Source: UMGS1889 sp964540575
Lineage (GTDB): Bacteria > Bacillota > Clostridia > Oscillospirales > Ruminococcaceae
Direction of reading: 5' to 3'
Assembly (NCBI GenBank): GCA_964540575.1
Contig: CAZINI010000068.1
Coordinates: forward strand, 1 to 14,458
Length of the DNA: 14,458 nucleotides
Position 1 is the stretch's first letter, and each line of letters opens with the position of its first letter. Below are positions 1 through 6,601 of the stretch, piece after piece. The position numbers and the translations under genes are program-made. Below the pieces are notes generated by a model, which ran no database searches, had not been told where the DNA came from, and worked only from the letters and a program-made list of their open reading frames with translations.

Positions 1-604
1 TTGTGAATATCTCCTTGGCACGGCTTTCGGGGATAAGAATGTGGTTCGCAACAATAACCTCATCATGCTCCCACCAACCGCAAAGAGTAAAGCTTTCGGT
101 CGTTTCCTTGCCGTCCACATTGAATGTAACAGTAAATTCCGCACCTATTTTCGGTTCAATGCCCAGCAGTGCCAGCACCCTTGTGTCTGTTGCCGCTTCA
201 TTGGTGTTTTCTTCGGGCAGGCGTCCCTCTGTGGGAGTGCAGTACATCCATTTTGCTGCATTTTCGTCGCAATAGCTTACCTCCACATGGGACTTTGTAA
301 ACGGCTCATTTTCGGGCATACCCACAAAGCGGCGGAGAGAATACTCCTTGATAAGCTTATCGTCCTTCAGCTCATTAAACTGTTCCTCGGTAAGATACTT
401 AAAGCCGCCGTGAGAATATCCTCCCACCTGACGGAAATTTGACTGCTCAAAGCCGTGCATAATTGACATTATGATAGTAAACAGAGCCGTAAACATTACA
501 GTTGTAAGTGCTATGGAGATCACGGCTATGATATTTCTTGACTTTGCCGCCTTTAAACTGCGGAAGCTAAGACGGCGTATACATTTTCTGTTGGCAACGT
601 TCAT
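1..604 (-). CDS. ABC transporter permease, FtsX/MacB type (N-terminal part, runs off left edge)
   Basis: Reading the minus strand from ATG at 604 gives about 201 codons with no stop before the window edge, so the 3' end is missing. The protein starts MNVANRKCIRRLSFRSLKAAKSRN: basic residues followed by a first membrane helix (about residues 23-46, rich in I, V, A, L, T, M). A long polar extracytoplasmic region follows, with FRQVGGYSHGGFKYLTEEQF and then a beta-rich part. This is the plan of FtsX-like permeases: TM1, a large external domain, then three more helices, which would lie outside the window. The start is 2 nt downstream of the ATPase stop (TGA at 606-608), so the two are translationally linked partners. 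It probably exports, or removes from the membrane, a peptide or antimicrobial sensed by the neighbouring two-component system. The substrate cannot be told from the sequence. Confidence 0.85.
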   Translation of the reverse strand, partial: MNVANRKCIRRLSFRSLKAAKSRNIIAVISIALTTVMFTALFTIIMSIMHGFEQSNFRQVGGYSHGGFKYLTEEQFNELKDDKLIKEYSLRRFVGMPENEPFTKSHVEVSYCDENAAKWMYCTPTEGRLPEENTNEAATDTRVLALLGIEPKIGAEFTVTFNVDGKETTESFTLCGWWEHDEVIVANHILIPESRAKEIFT

Positions 605-605
605 A

Positions 606-1283
606 TCATTCACCGCTCCTTGTCACTATTTTACCGTCCTCGATACGGATAATTCTGTCTGCAAGCTGGGCGATCTCCTCATTATGGGTTATCATTACAA
701 TGGTCTGGGAAAATTTTTGGCTTGTTATCTTTAACAGTCCCAGAACGTCCTGTGAGGTCTTGCTGTCAAGATTGCCCGTAGGCTCGTCTGCAAGGATAAT
801 TGCGGGCTTTGAAGCAAGCGCTCTCGCAATAGCAACTCTCTGCTGCTGACCTCCCGAAAGATTGTTGGGGAGATTTTGCAGCTTACTTTCAAGTCCGAGA
901 GTATCAATAACTCCGTCGATGTATTTTTTATCGGGCGTTCCGCCGTCAAGCTGAACGGGCAAAACAATATTCTCGTAAACGTTCAGCACGGGCACAAGAT
1001 TGTAATTCTGAAACACAAAGCCTATTTTTCTTCTGCGGAATATAGTCAGCTCCTCGTCAGAAAGCGAGAAAATATCCTTGCCGTCCACCTCCACTTTGCC
1101 CGATGTGGGTCTGTCCAGACCGCCGAGCATATGTAAAAGAGTAGATTTTCCGCTGCCCGATGTTCCCACTGCCGCAACAAATTCGCCCCTCTCAACGGAT
1201 AGGTCTACTCCGTCCAAAGCACGAACTTCGTTTTCGCCGCTGCCGTATATTTTCCGTAAATCGGTCGTTGATAATACAGTCAT
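606..1283 (-). CDS. ABC transporter ATP-binding protein (LolD/MacB/BceA-like)
   Basis: A 225-aa nucleotide-binding subunit. Walker A is GTSGSGKST (residues 40-48), followed by the Q-loop region GFVFQNYNLVPVLNVYEN, the signature LSGGQQQRVAIARALA, Walker B IILADEPTGNLDSKT and the H-loop MITHNEE. The NYNLVP...N(V/I)xLP segment and DEPTGNLDS are typical of the family that pairs with FtsX-type permeases and powers mechanotransmission or peptide removal rather than classical import. I chose the start at 1283 (MTVLSTTDLRKIYG), because GGAGGT lies about 8 nt upstream (1291-1296). The longer reading to 1361 adds 26 residues that look non-coding. It follows the kinase gene after a 118-nt gap containing a hairpin and precedes the permease by 1 nt, so it is part of the regulator-kinase-ATPase-permease unit. 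Confidence 0.93.
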   Translation of the reverse strand: MTVLSTTDLRKIYGSGENEVRALDGVDLSVERGEFVAAVGTSGSGKSTLLHMLGGLDRPTSGKVEVDGKDIFSLSDEELTIFRRRKIGFVFQNYNLVPVLNVYENIVLPVQLDGGTPDKKYIDGVIDTLGLESKLQNLPNNLSGGQQQRVAIARALASKPAIILADEPTGNLDSKTSQDVLGLLKITSQKFSQTIVMITHNEEIAQLADRIIRIEDGKIVTRSGE

Positions 1284-1302
1284 AAAATAAACCTCCAAAA
1301 AA

Positions 1303-1338
1303 ATCTGTATTGCAGAAATTCCTTCCCACAATACAGAT
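1303..1338 (-). promoter_or_regulatory. 10-bp inverted repeat with U-run just upstream of the ABC ATPase ribosome binding site
   Basis: ATCTGTATTG (1303-1312) and CAATACAGAT (1329-1338) are perfect inverted repeats with a 16-nt spacer. On the minus-strand transcript the second arm runs directly into a string of U residues and then the GGAGGT ribosome binding site of the ATPase. It can therefore be read as an AT-rich terminator or attenuator between the kinase gene and the transporter genes, or as a DNA operator for the neighbouring OmpR-type regulator. The sequence does not decide between these. Confidence 0.5.
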
Positions 1339-1401
1339 AATATCATACAAATCTTTCTCAATTCTTTCGGTGGAAAATTAAATCTAACAGTTTTGAAAGA
1401 T

Positions 1402-2304
1402 TTACCTTTGAAAATATACGGAAAATGTTGTGCCTTTGTTAAGCTCAGAAGCTACCTTGATATATCCTCCGCAGCCCGAAATTATCTCCCTTGCAAGATA
1501 CAGTCCGATACCAAGACCGTCTTTTTGCGATACTGACGGTGAGCGGTAAAATCTCGTGAATATCCTGCCTTGCTCCTCTTCGGAAATGCCCGTTCCGCTG
1601 TCAGAAATTATCACGGTGCAAAACATTTCATACTCCTTGACGGATATTGAAACAAAGCCGCTGTCGGTATATTTTATGGCGTTATCCACAATATTTCCCA
1701 TAGCCTCTGAACACCATTTTTCGTCAAATACGGCTTGTGCAGCTGCTGGCTCAAATGTAAGCTGCAGCCCCTTTCCCTCTGCCTTGGGAAGATACTGCCG
1801 ATATACATTTTCAAGCATAGGCGAAATATCTTTTCGAACGGGAGAAAGTGTAAACACCCCGGTTTCCAGCCGTGAAAGCTTTACAAGTGCGGCGATAAGA
1901 AACGAAAGTTTCTCCGCTTGCTCTCCGACGGATTCCGCACATGATAGTGCCTGCTCATTCAGATCCTGCTCTTTTAACAGCTCTGAATAAAGGATAATAT
2001 TTGATAAAGGAGTTTTTGTCTGATGTGAAATATCGGAGATAAGCTCCTTTATCTTTTCCTTTTCGGTCGCCACGTTCCGAGCCGAAAGCTCCGATGCGGA
2101 AAGATACCTCGCCAGCTTTGCCTCCACCGAAGAAAGCATGGTTTCGTCAATATTCTCCTCGGTAAAGCTGCCGTCTATGGCTTTGTCAATCATTTTGTCC
2201 AGAGAACGCATTATCTTCATCGTTCGGCGGCGGTATATTACTATGGCAAATACTGCGGCGATAACACAAATTGCCCCAATGATGATACATAAAATCTCAG
2301 TCAT
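1402..2304 (-). CDS. Sensor histidine kinase, short-sensor (VncS/BceS-like) type
   Basis: 300 aa. One clear N-terminal membrane helix (residues about 3-24) is followed directly by cytoplasmic sequence, so there is almost no external sensor domain. The HisKA phosphoacceptor is H94 in DISHQTKTPLSN. The catalytic domain has an N box NIVDNAIKYTDSG (204-216), G1 DSGTGI (235-240), an F box around RIFTRFYRS and G2 GLGIGL (263-268), with GTTF near the end. All motifs look intact. Its start overlaps the response-regulator stop by 8 nt, typical of coupled kinase/regulator pairs. Kinases of this kind usually sense through, or together with, an adjacent ABC transporter, which fits the ATPase and permease immediately downstream. 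The stimulus (antimicrobial peptide, cell-wall stress or a secreted signal) is inferred only. Confidence 0.93.
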   Translation of the reverse strand: MTEILCIIIGAICVIAAVFAIVIYRRRTMKIMRSLDKMIDKAIDGSFTEENIDETMLSSVEAKLARYLSASELSARNVATEKEKIKELISDISHQTKTPLSNIILYSELLKEQDLNEQALSCAESVGEQAEKLSFLIAALVKLSRLETGVFTLSPVRKDISPMLENVYRQYLPKAEGKGLQLTFEPAAAQAVFDEKWCSEAMGNIVDNAIKYTDSGFVSISVKEYEMFCTVIISDSGTGISEEEQGRIFTRFYRSPSVSQKDGLGIGLYLAREIISGCGGYIKVASELNKGTTFSVYFQR

Positions 2305-2965
2305 TTTCTTCTACCCACATATAACCCGAACCATATACCGTTTTTATATTTTTCTGTGCGTTAAGCTTTCCTCGCAGACGGTTCACCGCCACAGACAGAG
2401 CATTTTCATCCACATACTCCGCACCGTCCGTCCATATTCGGTCAACAAGCTTCTCACGGGAAATAGTAATTCCCGCATTGTCGGTAAGTATCCGCAAAAG
2501 CTTCTGCTCGGTCTTGCTAAGTTCTGTGGGAGAGCCGTTCACATAAAATTCCATACGCTCAAAGTCAAATACAAAACCGCCGCAGGAGTATTTTTTATGC
2601 TCCGTTTCGCCTCGGCGGAGCTGTGCGTTTACTCTTGCACGGAGAATTGCAAGGCTGAACGGTTTTGTGATATAATCGTCCGCACCCTGCTCAAGTCCCG
2701 AAACAATATCCGATTCAAGATCGTTTGCTGTAAGCATAATAACGGGCAGACTGTATTTTGATTTTATCTCACGAAGGAAGTCAAAACCGTTCCCGTCGGG
2801 AAGATTTACATCAAGTATCACAAGAGAAAAGCTGTGCGATGCGAGTGCAGTCTTGGCTGTTCGGATATTTTCAGCAGCAGCGGTTTCTATATTGTCATTA
2901 TTCAAAGCACGGCATAAGCCTGACAAAAGTGCTTTATCGTCCTCTATAATCAGTATCCTTTTCAT
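2297..2965 (-). CDS. OmpR/PhoB-family response regulator
   Basis: 222 aa, starting MKRILIIEDD. The receiver domain (about 1-118) has the acidic pair D9/D10, phosphoacceptor D52 (VILDVNLPDGNGF), T79 (IMLTAND) and K101 (DYITKPF). The C-terminal winged helix (about 125-220) shows LSKTEQKLLRILTDNAG, the recognition-helix region VDENALSVAVNRLRGKL and the terminal hairpin IKTVYGSGYMW. I chose the ATG at 2965 because it gives the canonical receiver N terminus and has an AGGCGG-like site upstream. The extension to 3016 would read through the promoter. It is the first gene of the minus-strand unit and presumably controls the ABC transporter genes. Confidence 0.94.
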   Translation of the reverse strand: MKRILIIEDDKALLSGLCRALNNDNIETAAAENIRTAKTALASHSFSLVILDVNLPDGNGFDFLREIKSKYSLPVIMLTANDLESDIVSGLEQGADDYITKPFSLAILRARVNAQLRRGETEHKKYSCGGFVFDFERMEFYVNGSPTELSKTEQKLLRILTDNAGITISREKLVDRIWTDGAEYVDENALSVAVNRLRGKLNAQKNIKTVYGSGYMWVEEND

Positions 2966-2987
2966 TTTGACACCGCCTTTCTGTATT

Positions 2988-3016
2988 ATTATATAATATC
3001 GCTTTATTTGTGTCAA
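2988..3016 (-). promoter_or_regulatory. Consensus sigma-A promoter for the response regulator-kinase-ABC unit
   Basis: On the minus strand a perfect TTGACA (plus coordinates 3011-3016) is separated by exactly 17 bp from a perfect TATAAT (2988-2993). Transcription should start near 2981, leaving a very short leader before the ATG at 2965. Such a strong promoter implies substantial basal expression of the sensor pair. Confidence 0.85.
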
Positions 3017-3287
3017 TACAAGATAATCATGCTTTATCTAAAATACGATTTTGAAAAAAATTTATGTACCGAGAATTCATTTGTTTTGGAGGCAATGCTT
3101 TCAAACGCAAATAACCGCTAAATAATCAACCATGAGAATGAAGAGATGAGTATATTTTAAAAGCAATTGGCAGAACCGCTTGAAATGCTTTGTATTTTAG
3201 CGGTTAATCGATTTTTAGTTTTACCTAATTATATGCCGTCAAATATTAAAGATGATTATATAAATTATAGATAAAATAATTGCTGAT
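3017..3287. other. Divergent intergenic region containing an 11-bp inverted repeat pair
   Basis: No gene is visible between the minus-strand promoter and the agrB control region. The stretch is AT-rich and holds TAACCGCTAAA (3112-3122) and its exact reverse complement TTTAGCGGTTA (3196-3206), bounding about 95 bp. A related 10-mer, TTTAGCGGTT, occurs again at 14364-14373 upstream of the recombinase gene. There is no T-run, so this is not a terminator. It could be protein-binding or recombination sites, or chance in AT-rich DNA. Confidence 0.4.
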
Positions 3288-3356
3288 TGTACATCAGATT
3301 GAAAAAATGTACATCGAATAAAATTTATTGAAATTTGATCTTCCGTGTAATATAAT
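3288..3356 (+). promoter_or_regulatory. AgrA-type direct repeats plus promoter for agrB
   Basis: TGTACATCAG (3288-3297) is repeated as TGTACATCGA (3308-3317), exactly 20 bp on. A TTGAAA -35 starts another 20 bp on (3328-3333) and a perfect TATAAT -10 follows after 17 bp (3351-3356). The 20/20/17 geometry is identical at two other promoters in this window. Tandem direct repeats upstream of the -35 are how LytTR-family regulators such as AgrA bind, so the neighbouring AgrA is the likely activator, giving positive feedback on agrB. Confidence 0.85.
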
Positions 3357-3386
3357 TATTATTAGTTTTGAGATAGGAGCGAATAT

Positions 3387-3962
3387 ATGGAAAAGATAAT
3401 AGACAAATTGCTTTTAGTTATGAAAAACAGCGAATTAATTGAAGCCGATGAGGAAATTATCAGATACGGTCTTGAAATAGTAATAATGAGGGCCATTTTT
3501 GTGATTTTGATATTGATCATCGGGGCGCTAATGAATTGCTTAATCGAAAGCATAATTTTCACTGTTTCGTATTCTGTGCTCAGAATGTATGCGGGAGGCA
3601 CTCATGCAGGCAGCAGGCTGAAGTGCTTTATAAATTCTATCCTGACTCTGGCAGCGGCACTTATAGGTATAAAAGCTTCGGAAGCCTATTTGGGTGCAAC
3701 CGTCGTACTTGAAATTACTTCGGTGATCTCTGCTATATACATTTTCATTGCAGCACCTATCGATACCGAAAATAAACGGCTTGATAAGGATGAAATAATC
3801 CATTACGGGAAAAGGGCAAGGTTCTTGATCATTATCCTTGCACAGCTTGCAGGTATAATGCTGATATTCGGAATAAACGATTTTGCCTATGCGGTAATGA
3901 TGGGAGTAGTAATTGAGGCGTTTCTTATGTTTGTCGGGTATATCCAAAACAACAAAGCATGA
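3387..3962 (+). CDS. agrB: AgrB-like accessory gene regulator membrane endopeptidase
   Basis: 191 aa, mostly hydrophobic, with about five to six predicted membrane segments. The catalytic His-Cys pair of the AgrB family is visible as H73 and C80 in YAGGTHAGSRLKC, with the same seven-residue spacing as in staphylococcal AgrB (His77/Cys84). A second family landmark, APIDTENKRL, sits in the loop at about residues 122-131, matching the APxDTENKxL motif of AgrB homologues. AgrB cleaves the C-terminal tail of the AgrD precursor at the membrane and forms the thiolactone ring. The start at 3387 has AGGAG upstream. Unusually, no agrD follows directly: the next genes are the regulator and kinase, and the peptide precursor lies 2.3 kb downstream under its own promoter. 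Confidence 0.93.
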   Translation: MEKIIDKLLLVMKNSELIEADEEIIRYGLEIVIMRAIFVILILIIGALMNCLIESIIFTVSYSVLRMYAGGTHAGSRLKCFINSILTLAAALIGIKASEAYLGATVVLEITSVISAIYIFIAAPIDTENKRLDKDEIIHYGKRARFLIIILAQLAGIMLIFGINDFAYAVMMGVVIEAFLMFVGYIQNNKA

Positions 3963-3989
3963 GAAATTATTAAAAATAATATATTTCTA

Positions 3990-4018
3990 TTTACTTGCGG
4001 GACATTATATGGTATAAT
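3990..4018 (+). promoter_or_regulatory. Extended -10 promoter for agrA-agrC
   Basis: TGGTATAAT (4010-4018) is a perfect extended -10 (TGnTATAAT). A weak -35, TTTACT (3990-3995), lies 17 bp upstream of TATAAT (4013-4018). No TGTACATC repeats are present, so agrA-agrC may be expressed constitutively, independently of the autoregulated agrB promoter. GACATTATA (4001-4009) and TATAATGTC (4042-4050), perfect 9-bp inverted repeats, flank the -10 and the region just before the AGGAGG site. Confidence 0.65.
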
Positions 4019-4062
4019 AGCCATAAGATGACAATTTATCGTATAATGTCAGGAGGTAAGCC

Positions 4063-4788
4063 ATGATAAAAATTGCGGTATGCGATGATGAAATGTATGT
4101 TGCCCAAAAAATTGAAGAATACATATTATTGTTTTCTGGTTCACACAGAACGGATTTTAACGTATCTAAATTTGACAGTGGCAAAGCACTGCTTGATTCT
4201 GAGATAGGTTTCGACTTGATCTTTCTTGATATTCAGATGGATGGGCTTGATGGTATAGAAACGGCAAAGCAGATAAGAGAAAATAATATGAATGTTCCGA
4301 TAGTTTACATAACGAGTTTTTCTGATTACAGTATGAGAGCTCATAAGGTTCATGCATTTGATTTCATCGAAAAGCCGTTCGACTATTCTCATATTGAAAC
4401 TGTTCTCAAGGATTTTCTCAAGCTTAATGCTGCAAAATCTGTTAATAATGTTACGTTCAGCACAGATGACGGCGACGTAACTCAAAATGCCGATAACATT
4501 CTTTATTTTGCATACTGTGAACATAGAAAAATACTTATGTATACCCATAATAAAGCAGTTGAGCTGAGAGGAGGCATAGCCGGGATTTTTGAAACAATAG
4601 ATAACCGGCAGTTTTATATGACGCACAGAAATTTTATCGTTAATCTGAAATATGTAAAGACAATTGTCAAAAATGATTATACGATCTGCATGACAAACGG
4701 TGATATTGTTCCCTTGTCGCAAAGAAAGAGAGTAGACTTTAAGGAACGGCTCCATGAGTATATGAATGAACATCTGGGAGAGTTGTGA
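4063..4788 (+). CDS. agrA: AgrA-like LytTR-family response regulator
   Basis: 241 aa. The N-terminal receiver has D8/D9 (CDDE), phosphoacceptor D56 (LIFLDIQMDGLDGIE), T84 (YITSFSD) and K104 (FDFIEKPF). The C-terminal LytTR DNA-binding domain (about 135-236) carries the family landmarks HRNFIVNLKYVKTI and PLSQRKR. LytTR domains bind tandem direct repeats upstream of promoters, and such repeats are seen three times in this window. The ribosome binding site AGGAGG (4051-4056) is optimal. The kinase gene starts 3 nt after the stop, so the two are co-translated. By family knowledge the product activates agr promoters and target genes once phosphorylated by AgrC. Confidence 0.93.
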   Translation: MIKIAVCDDEMYVAQKIEEYILLFSGSHRTDFNVSKFDSGKALLDSEIGFDLIFLDIQMDGLDGIETAKQIRENNMNVPIVYITSFSDYSMRAHKVHAFDFIEKPFDYSHIETVLKDFLKLNAAKSVNNVTFSTDDGDVTQNADNILYFAYCEHRKILMYTHNKAVELRGGIAGIFETIDNRQFYMTHRNFIVNLKYVKTIVKNDYTICMTNGDIVPLSQRKRVDFKERLHEYMNEHLGEL

Positions 4789-4791
4789 GAT

Positions 4792-6081
4792 ATGGGCATT
4801 GTATCATTTGTCAGTCAAAGTATTTCTACAGCTGCGGCTAATTTATTCGTCTTTTTGTTTTGCAAAAATATTTTCGGATGCAAGTACAGCAGAAAAATTC
4901 TGTATATTGCAGCGTATTTGGCGGCGGTATTGTTGATGATATGCGTTAATCAGCTGAAAAATCCTTATGTTAATATGATTTATTCGCTTCTTTCCGCAAA
5001 CATTGTATGTATGACCATGTTTAATACACAGTTCAAAAAGGCTTGGCTGCATAATTTGCTGTTTTGGTTTATTTTTGCTTTTTGTGATATGATAACTGTT
5101 ATAATCTGGTCGATAATAAAAGAAAATACATTGGAGCTGATTCTTTCCGATTACCAGTTAATGTTGGGAAGCAATATATTGAATATCATTTTTATGTTTG
5201 TGTCATACAGAATATATTTGACCATCGTGCAAAGGTTTACGGTTAAGGCAATACAATGGAAGCTGTCAATGTTTATGATAGCAATGACAATATTCGAGGT
5301 GTTTGTTGTTGTAACATACGCTTCTCAGATAACCGACAGATACGGCGGCGTTCGGATATTAATAATCCTATTCGGATATTTGCTGATGAATATTTTTCTT
5401 GCTTACATTTTAAATCAGGTATCGGATGCATACCGATATAAATATGAGCTTTCGCTTGCGGAAAGACTTCGTGAAATGCACCTTGCAAATTATAATGAGA
5501 TAAGTCAGAAATATGAGGAATCCAGGGCTATCATTCACGACATAAAAAAGCATCTTATGGTTGCAGAGAATATGAAAGACTCAGACGAAGCAGCCTCCCA
5601 AAGCTATTTATCCGATGTGTGCAATAAAATGAACAGTCTGTTCTGCGGTTTTCAATGCTCCAATAAGATACTCAGTATAGTTTTAAGTCAGAAAATATCT
5701 TTTGCAAAGTCTAAGGGAATTGAAGTTATTGTGTCGGCAGATGATGTTGATTTGGATTTTATTGACGACCTGGATATTACTGCAATATTTGCCAACCTAT
5801 GGGATAATGCTGTTGAAGCCTGTGAGAAAATGCGTAACGATGAGAAAAAATTTATATGTATGGAGATACACCGAATAAACGATTTTATTTTGATAAATAC
5901 AATAAACAGCTGCAACGGAGAACTGCGGAAAAACGGCAAATCATACTTATCATCAAAGAAAGATCATGATGGTGTGGGTTTAAAAAGCATCACTCTTTCT
6001 GTAGAAAAATACGACGGAGTTTTTATTACAAAGCACAATGCGGATACATTCAAGGCGGAAATAACTATTCCTATTCAATAA
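4792..6081 (+). CDS. agrC: AgrC-like GHKL sensor histidine kinase
   Basis: 429 aa. The first ~210 residues are a polytopic sensor with about six hydrophobic segments (near 5-24, 36-52, 62-78, 88-108, 126-146 and 160-207). A coiled-coil-like linker (about 212-245) leads to the phosphoacceptor H249 in AIIHDIKKHL. The ATPase domain has an N box with N339 (NLWDNAVEACEKM) and a glycine box DHDGVGLKSI (391-400). There is no canonical HisKA/D-box pair, as expected for the AgrC/ComD family, which uses the HATPase_c_5 (GHKL) fold. It should bind the cyclic autoinducer at its membrane domain and phosphorylate AgrA D56. It is the last gene of its unit, with a strong terminator 17 nt after the stop. Confidence 0.93.
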   Translation: MGIVSFVSQSISTAAANLFVFLFCKNIFGCKYSRKILYIAAYLAAVLLMICVNQLKNPYVNMIYSLLSANIVCMTMFNTQFKKAWLHNLLFWFIFAFCDMITVIIWSIIKENTLELILSDYQLMLGSNILNIIFMFVSYRIYLTIVQRFTVKAIQWKLSMFMIAMTIFEVFVVVTYASQITDRYGGVRILIILFGYLLMNIFLAYILNQVSDAYRYKYELSLAERLREMHLANYNEISQKYEESRAIIHDIKKHLMVAENMKDSDEAASQSYLSDVCNKMNSLFCGFQCSNKILSIVLSQKISFAKSKGIEVIVSADDVDLDFIDDLDITAIFANLWDNAVEACEKMRNDEKKFICMEIHRINDFILINTINSCNGELRKNGKSYLSSKKDHDGVGLKSITLSVEKYDGVFITKHNADTFKAEITIPIQ

Positions 6082-6097
6082 AATAAATTATTAATAA

Positions 6098-6132
6098 CCG
6101 ATGAATTGTTTATTAATTCATCGGATTTTTTT
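6098..6132 (+). terminator. Rho-independent terminator after agrC
   Basis: CCGATGAATT (6098-6107) pairs perfectly with AATTCATCGG (6115-6124) around a 7-nt loop, followed by A and seven T residues (6126-6132). The end of the T-run touches the first AgrA-type repeat of the agrD promoter. The terminator therefore insulates agrBAC from agrD and the effector genes. Confidence 0.93.
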
Positions 6133-6200
6133 GTACATCAGAGTTAAAATTTGTACATGAGATAATTTTTATTGACATAATCTGTACGAAAATGTAAACT
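6132..6200 (+). promoter_or_regulatory. AgrA-type direct repeats plus promoter for agrD and the effector operon
   Basis: TGTACATCAG (6132-6141) and TGTACATGAG (6152-6161) are 20 bp apart. A perfect -35 TTGACA starts 20 bp further (6172-6177), and a weak -10, TAAACT (6195-6200), follows a 17-bp spacer. A poor -10 combined with upstream activator repeats suggests activator dependence. No terminator is evident until 12729, so one long transcript could carry agrD, the 1584-aa effector and both small membrane proteins. Confidence 0.85.
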
Positions 6201-6233
6201 AAAGTCATAGAAGAACGAAAAGGAGGGGTTAAG

Positions 6234-6386
6234 ATGAAAAAAGGATTTTCCGTAAAAGCTGTTGTCATTAAGGCAGTTGAAAAGGCTGCAGCAAAATCAG
6301 CTGAAGCTGCAGCTAATTCAACATGTTATGTTTGGCAGCATCAGCCTAAGGAAACTGCTGCTGTAAAGAAGCTGAGAAAGTTCTGA
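6234..6386 (+). CDS. agrD: AgrD-like cyclic autoinducer peptide precursor
   Basis: A 50-aa peptide with a near-perfect ribosome binding site AGGAGG (6221-6226). It has the three-part AgrD plan: a basic, Ala-rich amphipathic N-terminal helix (residues 2-28), a Cys-containing core STCYVWQ (29-35), and a C-terminal recognition segment HQPKETAAVKKLRKF (36-50). The HQPKxx(P) element after the core is what clostridial AgrD peptides show, and it aligns with DEPExP of staphylococcal AgrD. On that alignment AgrB would cleave after Q35 and join Q35 to C31, giving a five-residue thiolactone ring C-Y-V-W-Q with a short N-terminal tail. The tail, unlike the staphylococcal acidic one, is basic (KKLRK). It is separated from agrB by agrA and agrC and has its own AgrA-type promoter. 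A hydrophobic reading frame continues directly after its TGA stop. Confidence 0.9.
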   Translation: MKKGFSVKAVVIKAVEKAAAKSAEAAANSTCYVWQHQPKETAAVKKLRKF

Positions 6387-6512
6387 TGGGCAAGCGGCAT
6401 CGGCAATGCGTTTTCCGTTTTATGTATTGTCGGTGTCGTTCTTATTTATGTATTAGCTTCCATCGCTATTGGCAGCGAGTTTATGAATATGATTTACAGC
6501 TGTTCAGTATAA
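6387..6512 (+). other. In-frame hydrophobic extension after the agrD stop codon
   Basis: Directly after the TGA of agrD (6384-6386) the same frame stays open for 41 codons to TAA at 6510-6512. It encodes a convincing transmembrane segment: residues SVLCIVGVVLIYVLASIAIG, preceded by WASGIGNAF and followed by a short polar tail. The frame contains no ATG, GTG or TTG before the hydrophobic stretch and no separate ribosome binding site. It is therefore not an ordinary independent gene. Options are TGA read-through making a membrane-tethered AgrD form, a small gene that lost its start by mutation, or a decayed fragment. No terminator is seen between here and 6601. Confidence 0.45.
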
Positions 6513-6601
6513 AAATGCAAATACATTTAGCCATGAGGCAGATGCGGTCAAAAATGTTAAGTGTATATTTTATCACGTTTACTATAACTTCGGAGGAAAT
6601 T

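Noticed and set aside
1284..1361. Longer start for the ABC ATPase
   Set aside because: The added residues cover the hairpin and the GGAGGT site belonging to the start at 1283, and are unlike the family N terminus.
3064..3075. Isolated TGTACC near the left intergenic region as a further AgrA box
   Set aside because: It is a single copy, the match does not extend beyond TGTAC, and there is no partner 20 bp away or promoter in register.
4141..4773. Long minus-strand open frame opposite agrA
   Set aside because: It is a shadow of a fully motif-supported LytTR regulator; no ribosome binding site or domain is seen.
6183..6192. TGTACGAAAA between the -35 and -10 of the agrD promoter as a third box
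   Set aside because: It is out of the 20-bp register and matches only the first five bases.
6386..6601. N-terminal extension of the giant protein beginning MGKRHRQCVFRF
   Set aside because: The extension has no ribosome binding site, overlaps the agrD stop, and would bury the clear signal peptide that begins at 6602 behind GGAGG.
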